Assembly: GCA_035578155.1 (NCBI GenBank)
Contig: JAPWDM010000005.1
Span: 21,450,877 to 21,514,876 of the forward strand
Source: Brachynemurus nebulosus
Lineage: Eukaryota; Arthropoda; Insecta; Neuroptera; Myrmeleontidae
Direction of reading: 5' to 3'
Length of the DNA stretch: 64,000 nucleotides
Under the pieces are notes generated by a model. That model ran no database searches. It saw only the letters and a program-made list of their open reading frames with translations, and was not told the origin of the DNA. Below, piece by piece: positions 11,928 to 25,918 of this stretch. The translations under genes and the position numbers were made by a program. Within the stretch, counting starts at the first letter, position 1, and each line of letters starts with the position of its first letter.

Positions 11928-12696
11928 TAGTCCAAAATCTAGCGAACGTCGTAGGATTTTTTCTAAAAATTGTTTTTTAAAAAAGCGTGTTAATTTGAAT
12001 TTTTTTTGTTTTTTTGAAAAAATTGACCAAAAATCGCTTATAAAATCTATAAAAATCAATTTATTATCAAAAGTTTTTTTTCATAATTATGTTTTTTAAG
12101 ATGTTAGAAATACTTATTCACCTAAAATTTTATTTTAAAAAAATTAAAAATCAAAATGTTATGGGCATTTTACTGCGCGCACTTTACTATAATTCATTGA
12201 CATAAAAATTTAAGTTCCCTGGAAACTATGTTTTTCGACATGGTTCCGGGTAAATTTCAAAAAGTATTTGAGGTATCGATAAAAATCAAAATGCATATTA
12301 TTCCTCAATACCGTCATTTTGGCAGAAACTAGGATCTTCTGGTTCCGTAATATATTTTTAAAATGGCGGCTATTTACAGTCGAGAAAAAACCGTGATTTT
12401 TGATGAATTATTTTCAAAATGTGATTTCTCGCTGGTGTTTTATTTTTTTTCTTAGCCCCTAATTTGTGCCACAACTGATTTGAATTCACTGGGAATTTCA
12501 GAAAGCGCGAAACCATCAAGGTGAAAAAATCTCCCAATATCGATTTCAACGCCATTTATGAATTAAATTTTTGAATTAAATTTTTTTTTTTTTTTTGGTA
12601 GACTCAAGACATGTCTTCGCACATTTAGTTTTTTTAATAAAATATTTATTTCTATAAAAAAATAAAAAATAAAAAAGCTTGATTTTTGATGGTTTA
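11928..12696. other. AT-rich unassigned sequence
   Basis: No exon or paired ends recognised; several short poly-T/poly-A tracts. Confidence 0.4.
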
Positions 12697-13091
<395 letters not shown>

Positions 13092-16000
13092 ATATACTTA
13101 TGTGTCAAACTAATAAATTATATATTATCTTTTGTTATTGGCTATTGCACTGCTTTCACCCCTCAAACCCAAACCAACCAAACATTCATTAGTAAGTTAG
13201 TAACAATTTAAAACTACATACATACATATGTGTATATTGTTGTGTGGTCGGATTATAAAAATATTTTAAAAATTATAACTTTCTTTTTTTAAGAATTGTC
13301 GTCTACTCTTCATTTACGGATATTGTATAGGGTCTTAAGTTTCTGAAAAAAGCAGTTCGAGACCTAGGTTAATAATTTGTCCAAATTTCCCAGACAAAAT
13401 ATCGTTTTTCATTTAGCAGTACATAATTAATTAAAATGTGATCTAAACTTTTCAAAGAGACAGACACGCGAATATTAAAATATTATATGACTAGAATAAT
13501 GTAATTAAGCATTAACAATCGCCATTAGACTCGTATTTGACGTCATCAATGCCGAAACAAACAATTTTTACATGCAAATAGTTAAGTAATAATAAGTTCG
13601 ATAATTATACAAGATTAAAAATCGTCAAATGTATGATAAAACATTTTCATCTATGACCACCAAATTCAAAATATTATTGACACCACTCTACTTGATATTA
13701 AATACAGACTAATAATGTTGACAATCCGTGCACTTTTCCTTGTACAAATTAAATTTTAAAAATGAATGTAATGTAAATTTGAAAGATAAACAAGAATGAC
13801 AGATAGGCTTCATATTCAAAATCTATGTTTCCTTTCTGTCTAAAAAGGGCCCACCTAAAAATATGTAGCGTGTGAAGAAATCCTCATATTTTTGTAGGTA
13901 CATAAAAACAGAATGTTTTACTAGTGTTAGATACTGATATTTAAGAACAGAAATAGTAAAAAATATGAAAAGCTGATCGGACACATTCTCTCAAGTTAAG
14001 ATTTTATCACACAAAAGTCTTTTCAAATGTATTGTAGGCGGCCCTTATAATTTAGATAAACTAATTTCTTTAAGGGTGAACTTAAAAAATTTTACACATT
14101 TTCTTTTTTGATTTTTTGTTTTTGATTAACGTTCTACATTGTATTTAAAACTAGTAAAAAATTTCCAAAAAATTCTAAGAAAATTTATTTGGCCGGAAAA
14201 TACACAAGAAGATCAAAAATATGCCTTGTTTTCTTCCATTCCACCGCATAAACTATTGGAAATTAAGAAATGAAATTTTCAAATATGAAAATTGAAAGTG
14301 TAATCTACGTCCTGAAGAAGCCCTTTTTTCAATTTTTTGTTTCATGTCAGTGCTAGAAGCTGCTAAAAATTTCCATTTTTGTCTAGCTTCTTTTTCGCAA
14401 TTTACAAGAATACGATGTAAAATTTAAAAAAAAAACTCAACGTCAGGACGTCAAGTTACATTTGTTCTAGCGAATGAGTCTATTCTAAGAAAAATCTTTT
14501 TGAAAATAGCTGCGGTGGAGTGGAAATTAGATTTTTTATTTCTGTCCTTACCGCACTGTTCCTTTTTTTCTAACAAAAAAGCTTCAGTTATAACTCTTGG
14601 TCTCTGTACGAAAGATCTCTCCATGTATGTATATGTATATGCATTAATATTGTATATGCATGCATATGTAAAACAAAGTCTTTATAGGATGAATGCACCA
14701 AAAGTTGACCAGTAAAGCATTTTTGTATCTTTAAAATACAGTATCATATATAAACAACTATATACGAATTAATAGAGGACCTACGGATCACTTATCTATT
14801 TTCAATACTTATTAATAAAGAATAATTTTATTCCGTTGATAAAATTGGTTTAATTTTTGCCGAAAAAGGTGATCCATACACAAATAAAATATTGATTTGG
14901 AGATTTAAAAAAAAATACTTTCTAGACTTATTTAATGTTAATAATATAAATCTACACAATTATTTAAAATAATTTGAAAAAGCAAAATAAAATATTTAAC
15001 GCTTACAATGTATCAAACTAAGGATTTTTCAATAAAATCACCTCCTTTTAAAAGTGTACACACTTGTCACTTGCAGACATTTAAACATTAATTTATTGTG
15101 CACTAGCAAATAATATAAAATAAAATAAATTGAAAGAAGCTGTCTTTATAGAAATAAATTTCTTATTATTTAAAGAAAAATATGAATGGCTTACATTTAG
15201 TCCAAACCGAGTTTGGGTACGTCTACCCTATATATGTATATTTACAAAATTGTCTACGGGAATCTATATACTGTTGAATGAAATATTTGGATTTGAAATA
15301 TTTGGATTTTGGAACACCATAATGTAATATTCAATGCATACCAATGTTTTACACATGTGTATTGTATACATAATATGCGTATGCAATATGTATGTATATA
15401 TGTAAAAAGGTCTTTGTAGCACCTTTGCAGTCTTTGTAAGCAGACCCTACACGCTCAATAATATTATGCAACCAGCTTGTGCAATTTATTAAAGTCTTCT
15501 TTAGACGATAATAAAATTGTTTTTTGACTCAAAATGTTAAATGATTAACTGATAATAATGCTGCGATGCAATAAATAATTACTTTTTACAAATTAATAAT
15601 TTAAACTGGTTCAAATTATAGGCACAATAGATGACACAATAAACAAATTGAAACTTATAAACAAATAAAGTTGTATATCGTATATCTCTTCAATATAATC
15701 TACAATTAATCTATAATATTATATAAGATCAAATTTTGTGCAATATTATTGAGTGTGTGGGGGCCACTTTACTATTTGGTTTAACTGCATTCTTTCCCTC
15801 GTTGATAATATGGAACTTTAAGAAAAATAGATCTTTGAGATAGTAGAACATATTGTATACGTATATGTGTATGAATCAGTATGAATGTATTTGTATATCC
15901 AATACATATGTTTTTCAAATAATTAACTGTTGACAGTTTTTTGTTTCAAATATATTTGATTATACATTTTTTCAAAAATAAAGACAGTGGAGACCTCTGG

Positions 16001-16543
16001 GCGGAATTAGTTTGCGTAAAAAATTCACGATCACCCTTAAAGACATATTATTTAAAGTCTATTCTCCAACCGACTTTACGGCACGTATGCGGGGATGGTA
16101 CAAATCAAGATTTGATTGGGATATAGAAAGAAGTTATTTTTCTGTTCGTTTAGACTGTTTTCGCTAACTTTAAAGCAAATTTTTAATATTCTTGGGCCAA
16201 AAAATACCTTTTTTCTTGATTTACGTGAGTAGCATGTATTCAGTACCAATTTTTCTCATTTTCGCAGTAATTTGTTTGATGCTTGGTTGATGAAATTTAA
16301 AAATTTATCACCAGTCGATAAAGTATTTATACTCTTCATTTTTTGAAACACGTGCTTGCATTATTATACCTAGACGTAAAATCAATAGTTTAAACTGCAA
16401 TGTGTGATTGACTCACAGGTAATTTTGCGTTACAGTCAACAAATTTTATTATGGGATTTCGTTTTATTCACTTGGCATTACCCAAACCGTCGAACTACAT
16501 GATTAACTTTACTAATTTATGGCAAACTAGTTTATTATAACTA
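13092..16543. other. AT-rich unassigned sequence
   Basis: No coding exon, RNA gene or repeat pair could be supported. Open frames here are short, low-complexity and without recognisable domains. Confidence 0.4.
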
Positions 16544-17370
16544 CACGGAGAGAAAAATCATATAATTTTTGTAGATAAAATTTCAGAAAAATTACCATGC
16601 TCTCTTATAATGCGTGCGCGATCGACGACCAAAATAAAAAATATGTGCTAGCATGATAAAATTTAATGTGCTAACACAACTTTTATCACACTTTTATGCA
16701 TATATGTTATAGTTTGATTCTTGTTGTCGTACTCTTTCATTTGCGCATCTGACCCGCAACCTTATGTTGCTTGGGCTGTACCTGTAAAAACTTCGAACCT
16801 GTAAGAACTTTATGATGCATACAAAAATGATTGCCAACAATATATTCTAATACTAAAGATAGTGAAGTAACAAAATGATGAATTAAACGGTGATATCCCC
16901 GTTCTCTAACACAGTGTAATGAATACTGCTTGCTGCTTGTAACACAGTCTAATGGATCAAGGTGCTTGGTCCGACCCGTCCGACTAAGTTGGTCGTCCAA
17001 ACCTATGGTTGGCTATGTGACTTGCTATGAGTGAGGTGTATTTCAACAGCGTTCACAACAAACACAACCTTCTTTCTATTTTTTTCTTTCTACTATTAGC
17101 AGATAGTATTTCAAATATTATAATACAGCATGGTAATTTTTGTAAGAAAAATAATTAAAAAATATTTTTTTGTCGGTAATGGAACTTTTTACTGTGCTGT
17201 TTTACAAATTTTACGGAACTAATATTACGGAAACAATATTCTATCCTTTAAATTTTCTATGATTAATTATAATTTTTATATTTTTACCGTACAAAATTGA
17301 ATATGTTCGCCTTTTACACGTCGACTGTAGTGCTGAGCACAGTAATTTTTATATGAATTTCCTCTCCGTG
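16544..17370 (+). mobile_element. CACGGAG-ended TIR element, copy A
   Basis: The ends are CACGGAGAGAAAAATCATAT and the reverse complement of CACGGAGAGGAAATTCATAT. The left flank ends in TA; the right flank is CA, so a TA target duplication has decayed or the site differs. The interior matches copies B (21482-22712) and C (27871-28722), with signature blocks 'cgtgcgcgatcgacgacc', 'atgtgctagcatg' and 'cgccttttacacgtcga'. Non-coding; the open frame inside (minus strand 16737-17000) shows no transposase motif. Confidence 0.85.
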
Positions 17371-18672
17371 CAGGGTAAGTCGCTCACCTATTACAACTAT
17401 CACAAATTTTATTTCAGCCAAAGTATTACCATTTTAATAGCACCCTCACCTATTTACACTCCTACACTTCTGCAAAAGTTTTCACGTCCAAAATTTAAAA
17501 AGTCGACCCGTATTGACGAAACGAATACGAAACATGTACACACTCTTTTTATATTGCTAAAAACTTGTGAGATGTTGAAACAATGACTCCCACTAGTGTA
17601 GTATTTGAACATATGAGTAAATAAAGTGAATCCATTCGGATTAATTTATATCGTACATAGAAAATGTAAATAAGATTAAAATTCATTTTCATCTGAATAA
17701 ATTTTCATTGTATTTTTACAAACACACAAACATACATACACACATATACACCTCCGTACCTCTATAAAAATTAATTAATAATTCTAGATATATTAATTTA
17801 ACAAACGAAGCGGCACGTGCACCAGTGCCACCAGTGGCCGCCAATCCAACTATAATATGTACCTTCATACTTACAGTCTGGCCAGTAATATTTCGTTGAA
17901 CCCTCACATAAATTTTATTTTATGTTTTTTTTCTTCTGCATATTTCACCTGGTTTTCTTCATTTTCATTGTGCGCGGAAAACTCTACACTCTTGTTGGTA
18001 ACGAAATAGGTATCGAGGTGGTAAAATGTTTTTGTTGTGTATCTTGACGTCAAAAAAAAAAAAAATACTATAAACAGCAAAAACGAATACAGTCCATCTG
18101 AAAGCAACGTGTCATCTGAATTTATAATGTTCCCGCTATTAAGGGAATATTCGTCTTTGAACTGCTGACGTTTGGTTGTTGTCTCAGAGACATCAAGCAA
18201 CCATCAGTAATCTAGAAGAGGAGATTAGATACATAAACTAACGAGATTCGCCGAGAGAGAAAATATCGAATATTTAGTGTGTAGCACATTAAAGTGGTCA
18301 CAGACCAAATATTCTAAAATTACTCTTAATTAGCTAAAGCACTAATATAATTAAATAAATTATTACTTTTCTTAGTGCTGATAATCTAATTGGTACTGTG
18401 TAAGCCGACAATAACTTCAAACACTAATAACAGATATACACAACACTAATGTTGTACAACACATCACCTCTATAGCTACAGATATATTGTTATTACAGCA
18501 TCTCAGTGACGCGAGCTCAGTAGATTTTGCCCATTCAAAAAGCGTCCAACGCGCATATCATACAGTCGGGTACATAAAATGTGTGTATACGTGTACACGT
18601 CATACTCATAGCTACAGATATATTGTTAACCAAAATAGTAAAATTCAAAAATTACTAAACTCATCAATTTAA
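17371..18672. other. Unassigned sequence with a short direct repeat
   Basis: A 20-base block 'tagctacagatatattgtta' is present twice (near 18472 and 18608). Minus-strand open frames at 17716-18200 have somewhat more even composition than their surroundings but no recognisable domain, so no gene is called. Confidence 0.35.
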
Positions 18673-19483
18673 GGTGGACCACTAATATGACATTTTGAAA
18701 AAAATTGGAAATTGCATGTTTTAATAGTCTATACCTTTAAAAATAACATACTAAAATTTCAAGTGCATATTATTTCAAATAGTTTTTTAGTTACAGCCAT
18801 TCGAAGAGCGGATTCTGATTTTCATTGATGTTAACTTTGAGGTATTGAGAAATGTATAAAGGTTGATAGTTTGGGAGTTTCTGGACGTAGCTGCCAGTCA
18901 CGTGTCGTGGAGAAGCTAGACCCTGGTACATTTAAACGACTCATCTAGTTTTACTATGACCGTTATAATGAGTATATCGTAAATAATTTTAGTAAAAATT
19001 CTCAGTGATTAAAACTAAAAGGTAAGATAAAGAAAAACTACATTTTTCAAATTTGCTGCAGTTATAACTTGTAGACAAATCATCCGATCGATTTAATTCT
19101 TATTGCAGCTTCTTTTATATATGTTTTTTCGTGCCATGAACCTCCAGTTTTCCGATCGAATAAAAAATGTAATTTTTGCAGACCAAAAATCATCAAATTT
19201 TCCCGCACAATTTGAAACTTTTTTTTTAAAACTCCGTCATTTTATTAAATATTAACTTTTTTTCGATTGAAGTTAATGGCACGGGCGATACCTTCTAGTT
19301 TAATATTGGGAGATCGCGAAAAACTCACTGAATTTTCAATTTTTTGATCCAAAAATTTTATCATGAATTTATTATATATCAACGAATATATCCTTAAAAT
19401 ATTAAAACATTCCATACAGTAGTTTTCTTTAGAAAAATTACCAAAAGTCACCTTTTTTCAGGCGGTCACACTAGTGGTCCGCC
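18673..19483 (+). mobile_element. TTAA-flanked TIR repeat, full-length copy
   Basis: Left end GGTGGACCACTAATATGACA, right end ...CACACTAGTGGTCCGCC, imperfect inverted repeats. TTAA lies immediately outside both (18669-18672 and 19484-19487), the target duplication used by piggyBac-type elements. No transposase is present and the ends do not match a piggyBac end that I know, so the superfamily stays open. The second, truncated copy is at 986-1685. Confidence 0.7.
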
Positions 19484-21481
19484 TTAATGAATAAAACACT
19501 TAACTTGATTAAACATTTGATAAATATAAATCAAGAAGACTTAGACCAACGTCAAAATTTGACGCTTGACAAACTTCTAATATCTGATAATGAGCCAGGC
19601 TAAACGTGAGAATACCAAAACTTGTATAAACGGTTGAGAAATACACCTGGCCAAGGCTTGGGCGTGGTCAAAGCTTGAGCCGCACAGGTTTGGATATAAC
19701 TGAAACAGTGGCCCAAATACATTGGGCCAATGATCTAAAAATATGTTCAAGACCATCACCTTTTTAGACAGATTGTATATACAGTTATCTACGTTATAAA
19801 ATTGTAAGATTTCATAAAAAGAATACAAATAGGTAAAAATATATTCAAATTTAGCTTCAGTTCATTTCATCAGCTCAGTATTTTTTTTATGGTAGTTGTC
19901 TTATAAGATTTCTTCGAAAATTGTGTCAAAATTTTTGTAAAAAGGCGTACCCGAAGCCATATTGCAATATTTACGCGACTAAAGATATCTTCAAGATATT
20001 TTCCTTCGCAGTGTAAACAACAGTTTTAAATGTAATTTTTTTAAAGAAAATTTTTTTCTTTTTAAATTGTATTGAATAAAAAATCACTTTAACGTATTTT
20101 ATTCAATTAAATTTTCTCTGTTTTGCTTTGGAGCAATGAAAAAGATCAAACGCCTAATGTAATATTAAAACTTAAGTCAATATTTAAATGTTTGAAAATT
20201 AAAATAGATATATAGGTACGTCTCGTACGAATACTCCTCAGGCTATTATTTTAAGAATACATATTATATGCTTATCAAATTTATACAGTCATAATATATT
20301 ATCCTGGAAATACTGCCGTCTTTTTACATCGTCTAAAAAGTAATCTTTAAATATACCTAATATTGATTATTTAACTCATGCATATTAAGTTCATTTTGGA
20401 AAAAAATATCAAATCATTTTGTTGGTTATTTAATTATCAAAATCATTACCAGAACTGAAACGAAAGCTTGACATACTTGACTTGATATACTCAGGGGCGG
20501 ATTCAGTTCTCAAATTAGGAGTGAGTCAAAAATATGTGCCTAATTTAGCATTAACAGAACGACTTTGAAAATTAATAATTCTCTTCCAGTTTTGCCCTTC
20601 TGTCATTTTATTAACGATTTTTAACCCCTTATCGCATACAAAGCCATATATGGATTCTAAGTTTTATTTTTTTTTTTTCAATATCTTAAAATATTTTTTT
20701 TTTTTTTTTTGAAACTAATGTTAAATCCTAACTTTATACTCTTTAGAGTAACGGAACGTATTTTTGATGTCTTTGGTAAGTGCGAGTTGTCAAATTATTT
20801 GAAGTTATGTTCAAAGTGTCCGACCGTTACAGTGCAATTAATTGGTGCTAATTTTATTTGTGAAAACTAAAAACAATAAAACGGTAAGTACTAAAATCAA
20901 AAATTTTCAAAACAGATTCTTTATATATCCAAGAACATGGAATAGTTGTGATTCGTGTGTGTTTTCTTGTTTTCTTCGATTTTTGGGGCTTATTTTGAAG
21001 TTGCTGTATTTGACTTCGTATGCGAGTAATTTCTATACAATAAGACTTAATTTTCTTTTTCTTAATTTGACTACTAAAATAAAAGAAGTGAAAGACAAAT
21101 ATTTTTGCGAAGTAAAATATTTGTTTATTATTTACAAATATGGAATACCATAAAGTAACGCTCAAATCTATTAATACATATTATGAAATGAAAGACATTT
21201 TCAGTAAAAAAAAATTTTTTCTTCATCTCCTTCATAATTCATGCAATAAGGGGTTAAGGCACTGAAAAACTTTAGTAAACTTGATAGCGTTACTAAATTA
21301 AAAAGTTTTTTTTTTTTTTCTCTCAAATTAAGCTTTGAAAAGGAATGATTTGAATTAGGGTGGTTGATTGAATTTTGGTAATTTGGGCATGAGTTTTACA
21401 TTTTTACTATAAAAATGACCACATAATTCCCTTTTTAGATGTGACCAATCCGACAGAAGTCTTTTTTCTAGTGGCTCTACA
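19484..21481. other. AT-rich unassigned sequence
   Basis: A CAGGGGCGGATTCAG motif near 20491 resembles a hAT-type terminal repeat, but no partner end was found. Complementary open frames of 103 codons on both strands (20842-21165) are low-complexity and not called. Confidence 0.35.
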
Positions 21482-22712
21482 CGGAGGGAAAAATCCTATA
21501 ATTTTTGTAGAGAAAATTTCAGAAAAATTAGCATGCTCCCCTATAATCCGTGCGCGATCGACGACCAAAATAAAAAATATGTGCTAGCATGGTAAAATTT
21601 AATGTGGTGCTAACACAACTTTTATGCGTGTATATTATAGTTTAATTCTTGTTGTGGTACTCTTTCATTTGCGCATCTGATTCGCGACCTTATATTGGTT
21701 GCACTGTACCTGTAAAAACATGTATATATAAAAATGATTGCCAACAATATAATTCTAATACATATACTAAAGATAGGTAAATAACAAAAAGATGAATTAA
21801 ACGATGACATCATCCTAAGAGAGTGTAAAAGCAACTGACTGCTAGCTGCATCAAGGTGCCAGTGTTAGCAACCCTGAAGAGTGAAATTATTGTGCTAGGG
21901 TCGTAAAATTATAGTAAATCTGAAAAAATTATAGTAGATTAGAAAAAATAACCGCCAAATTCAATTTTATCGCATTTTATATCGGAAGGCGAGAGCGGCG
22001 ACCTTTTTTTTTTTTTTGCTCGCCAGTTGTCAAAATGCCGGAGGACTATATATATATTGAAATCACGATTGATCAGCAGTCATCTACTGTATCAGCAGTC
22101 ATCATTTTGGCGCCAAATGAGAAACATTTTGAAATTAATTACGAAAAATTTGTTTTTTCGGTCTAAAAATATGGTTTATAAAAATTATAATAGATTTAAG
22201 AAATTATAGTAGATTTAAGGATTATTGTAAAGGCATGATAGTACATAGTAAAAAGGATGTAATTATAGTATGTCTACTATAATTATAGTACGGTTGCTAA
22301 CCCCTGCAAGGTGCGTGGTGCGAGCTGTCTGACAAAGTTTCTTCCACAGTCCACACCTATGGTTCGCATGTAACCCATGTAATTCGCTGATTGACATACA
22401 TTTCATTACAGCGATCCCAACACAACCAACCTTCTTTCTGTTTTTTTTCTTTCTATTATTAGCATGTTAGCATGTTAATTTTTTTAATAAACACAATTAA
22501 AAATTATTTTTTTGTCGGTAATGGAACTTTTTACTGTGCTGTTTTACAAATTTTACGGAGATAATATTACGAAAAGAACATTCCATCCTTTAAATTTTTT
22601 ATGATTAATTATAATCTTTATATTTCTACCTTACAGAATTTAATATGTTCGCCTTTTACACGTCGATTGTAGTGCTGAGCACAGTAATTTTTATAGGAAT
22701 TTTCCCTCCGTG
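21482..22712 (+). mobile_element. CACGGAG-ended TIR element, copy B (interrupted)
   Basis: The ends are CACGGAGGGAAAAATCCTAT and the reverse complement of CACGGAGGGAAAATTCCTAT, with TA on both outer sides. It has the same orientation and internal blocks as copy A. A hAT MITE at 21860-22306 splits it. Without that insert and one 8-bp duplication it would be about 776 bp, close to copy A's 827 bp. Confidence 0.88.
21860..22306. mobile_element. hAT-type MITE nested in copy B
   Basis: It starts CAGTGTTAGCAACC and ends GGTTGCTAACCCCTG. The 8-bp sequence CAAGGTGC flanks it perfectly at 21852-21859 and 22307-22314, the hallmark target duplication of hAT elements. The interior repeats 'aaattatagta' several times on both sides. 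There is no transposase. Confidence 0.93.
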
Positions 22713-24674
22713 TACGTACTTAATTTTACCACTGAATTTTTATTGGTGTCAGGGACTTACAAGAACATTTTCTCTAATTGTAAGAAAAACTGTTCCCCAA
22801 CTACGATAAAAATTTATTAATAACCTGTTATTTTTTTTTACTTTTTCATTCACTTTTTGTTATTGCAATCGTGTTTTTTAATTTTCAGATTATTTAATTT
22901 TTATTTTATTTATTGTTTTACCGCATTACACTTGAGCTTTATTTCCATACTATCAACCAGTAAAAGCACAGTAGAGCGATGTTGTTCTCGTGAAATTGCT
23001 AGATAACAAATTTTTGTTAGGTAAAACCTCTCGTATATATGTAATAATAAGTGAATAAAGTGTTACCAGCACGCCCACCAGCGCTACTAAATGGTTTTTT
23101 CTTTTCAATTGGAGACATATAAAACATCTTCAATTTGAGTTTAATATGTTATTTTCTTTTCTCAGGATAATTTATTTCCTTTTTCCCGGTAAGCTGCAGT
23201 GCGCCTTACTTCTCGTTGCAACATTATACAATGAAGCATACGTAGAAATGATTTATACAATACATGGATGTGTACAAAGACTGGTTGAAGCCAAGAACGT
23301 GTTACTATTTTCCTTTATAAAATAAAAACGCTGATTTCCGTTTTTGTTTTTGTTGTGACGGGGCGAGTCTCTAGTTTGTATTGTTCGAGTGACTAGCTAC
23401 CTAGCCGCTTTCCTCACATCCTTTTGTTAGTAATAAAATTAAATTTCCCGTTTGAACATTGTCCTGTTCGTTTTGTATTAATACACCATTAAAATTGTAA
23501 GTTTTGTTCGTCTTTCATTCTCTGTTTTATTTTTAAAGAACTTCACTATTTTCCGGTTTTTAATAATTTACCAGATTTACCATTAATTTTGAAAGATATC
23601 TTGGAAATTATAATAAAATTTTAGTTGATTATCGGTGTTTTCCATTAAGGCGTTGGATTACTTTAAAAAAAATCCTTTTTTTCCTGAATGACATTCAAAC
23701 GGAATTATGACTGGGGAAATATTTTACTTTAAAAAAATACCACTTTTAATGTGTTAAACTAGTATGACATGTTTCGGTTCAAAACTTGTTTTAATTAAAA
23801 TTCTAGCGTACGTCTTGCCAAAATGACTAAATAAAAAAATCTAAGAATTGGGATTTCTACACTTCCGGTTTTGTCTTGAATTTTGAATGAAAATTCGAAT
23901 TCTGAATTTAAAATATTCGTTTCATAAAGTCAGAGAAAACTTATTTATTGTCTGGAAGATCAGGAAAAGTCAGCAAAATTTGATCTTGGGCGAAAGCAGC
24001 CACCCTAAATCCTTGCTTTAGGGTTTCTTATATTTTACTTGTCCCTTACTAGTCTTATTTTTTCCTCTGTTTATTCACTTGGTATTGGCTTTGCAAGCAT
24101 ACTTATAATCCGGTATTGATCGTGCTATATCATGCATATAGTACCTAATGATCTAATTTTGATCAACCCTAATTGTGGAGGGGAAAAGACACTTATTTTC
24201 CAATAAAAAATTATGTAATCTGATATAGTATTAAAACTATTTTTATAATTTATCTAATATCAAATAAATAAAACATTTTTGATATGGATCGATAAAGTCA
24301 ATATTACACCAACATTTCTAATTTTTTTTTTTTGTAAATGTTTATATGTACATTAAAACAGTCACATTATCGATTACACTACACTCAAATAACCGATCTG
24401 TGTGTATACAAATTGAAAATCATTCCATTTCCACACTACCGTTCATTATTACTAAACAACGAGTAGTACCGTAACACTACGATGTACGATGGGTTACCGG
24501 AGAATAGGTATAGCCGCACAGTATAGGTATGTGAACACGATGACTTCACTACAGTGGACCCTATGAAAGTGCTACAGCTCGGGACTGAATCATAGTTTCA
24601 TAGTGCGATAGACACCAAAGTAAAATTTAGCTACATTTAATTATGTGGTTAAGATTATATTTTTCACGTACGTA
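22713..24674. other. AT-rich unassigned sequence
   Basis: No supported gene or repeat pair. The 23330-23470 stretch is slightly less AT-rich but has no open frame or motif I recognise. Confidence 0.4.
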
Positions 24675-25090
24675 CTATCAGTTGGGACGAATCTGGACAG
24701 TAGGGGCGAATCTAGACAGAGCTGCCTCTCCATATTTCTTCGTCATCGTTATGACCGTACAAGGCCATAGATCAATTTATGCTACTGAATTTTGTCAGTT
24801 ATGGGTTAGTCATCAAAGAAAAGCGGTGAACGTCACATCTTTGTATTTTGTTATTTTACAGGCGCATTGTTTATAATTTTTAAAAATAACGCGGGTTTTG
24901 AAATCTTATAAAGAAACTGCTGTACAAAAAAAAAACAGTTATATATATAAAGTAAGGACTGGCAACAAAATGTTTGGCGTTTTTTTGACAATATATGTAC
25001 CAAAAATGAAAGCTGTATTGTGCTTAATTTTTTTTTTTTTATAAATTGATTAACAAATAGTTGTCTACAGGTGAGGCGAATTCGTACATT

Positions 25091-25535
25091 ATGGTGCGTC
25101 AATATAAAAAGAAAGTGGGTATAAACTACATAAACTGTAGTCTAGATAACATAAAATGGGTTCTTTTCGGCAGAGGCGCAACAACCGGGGAGGTCCAAGG
25201 GATCCGGACCCCCTAAAATTACCTGGAAATTTTCCTTCAATTTATTGTATTTATATTAAAAAGTAAAATTTTTAGTGGTTTACTAATATTTTTTATTTGA
25301 AAATCAAATTTTCGGAGACGACATTTTATTACAACATTTTCAATTGTTATCGGAGAACTGCGTTATCAAAAAATTTGATAATTTAAATTTTTGTTGGACC
25401 CCCTGTAAATATGTAGTTGTTGCGCCCCTGCTTTCCGATATTAAAAATAAAAGAAAATCGCCCAGACAAGCTGCTGAATATTTCCATGTTCCCAAATCGA
25501 CCTTCCATGATAGACTCAAAGGCAAATCAAAATAA
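25091..25535 (+). pseudogene. Pogo/Tigger transposase N-terminus, split by a MITE
   Basis: The ATG at 25091 opens MVRQYKKKVG..., a basic start typical of the family, and runs to 25170. Bases 25171-25430 are an inserted MITE. Beyond one copy of the 8-bp target duplication, the same frame continues at 25431 into a Psq-type helix-turn-helix (SPRQAAEYFHVPKSTFHDRL) and ends at a TAA at 25533-25535. The CENP-B and DDE regions are not recognisable downstream. The frame being kept on both sides of the MITE shows that the MITE entered transposase coding sequence. Confidence 0.88.
25171..25430. mobile_element. hAT-type MITE inside transposase remnant
   Basis: Its ends are CAGAGGCGCAACAAC and GTTGTTGCGCCCCTG. 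The flanks CTTTTCGG (25163-25170) and CTTTCCGA (25431-25438) agree at 6 of 8 positions and look like a decayed 8-bp duplication. 'GGACCCCCT' occurs near both ends. Non-coding. Confidence 0.88.
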
Positions 25536-25918
25536 AATTCATTTAAATCCAAAATGTTTTATTCCACCCATCAAAAGTCATTCGCTGATGCAGTTATTTA
25601 TCTTAGCGAATTTTCGGATTGGAAATTCAGCTATTTTTATCTTTTTATGTCCGATTTTACCCATATGCATGACTGAATGTGATTTATATTGAAAACAAAG
25701 CAGTGTCCAAATTCGCTCCACACATAGGGGCGAATCTAGACACTATATAACCAAAAAAAAAAAAATGTTGCAGTACCAATTTTGATATTTTTATTACTGC
25801 CCTATATGCTCGTGATGTTAAAGCATTCAAATTATTTTTTTAGAATTTTTTAGATAAACTCTAAACGATTTATTGCCAAAAAACTGAAAAAATCGTCCAG
25901 ATTCCTCCCAACTGACGG

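Larger units (their letters stand above)
24675..25918 (+). mobile_element. Pogo/Tigger-like DNA transposon, degenerate
   Basis: The imperfect terminal repeats share CAGTTGGGASGAATCTGGAC, preceded by CTAT on the left and CCGT on the right, with TA on both outer sides (24673-24674, 25919-25920). A second motif, GGGGCGAATCTAGACA, is found in direct orientation near both ends (about 24703 and 25728). The interior holds only the N-terminal part of a transposase, split by a hAT MITE. Confidence 0.85.

Noticed and set aside
17716..18200. Minus-strand open frames with a GTAAGT donor-like site near 17873
   Set aside because: No recognisable domain, and the poly-T-encoded Phe run argues against coding. 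Could be an exon of an unknown gene, but unsupported.
20489..20510. CAGGGGCGGATTCAG hAT-like terminus (also 53774)
   Set aside because: No matching opposite end or 8-bp duplication could be found, so no element is called.
20842..21165. 103-codon frames open on both strands
   Set aside because: Low-complexity AT-rich composition, mirrored frames and no domain; chance openness.
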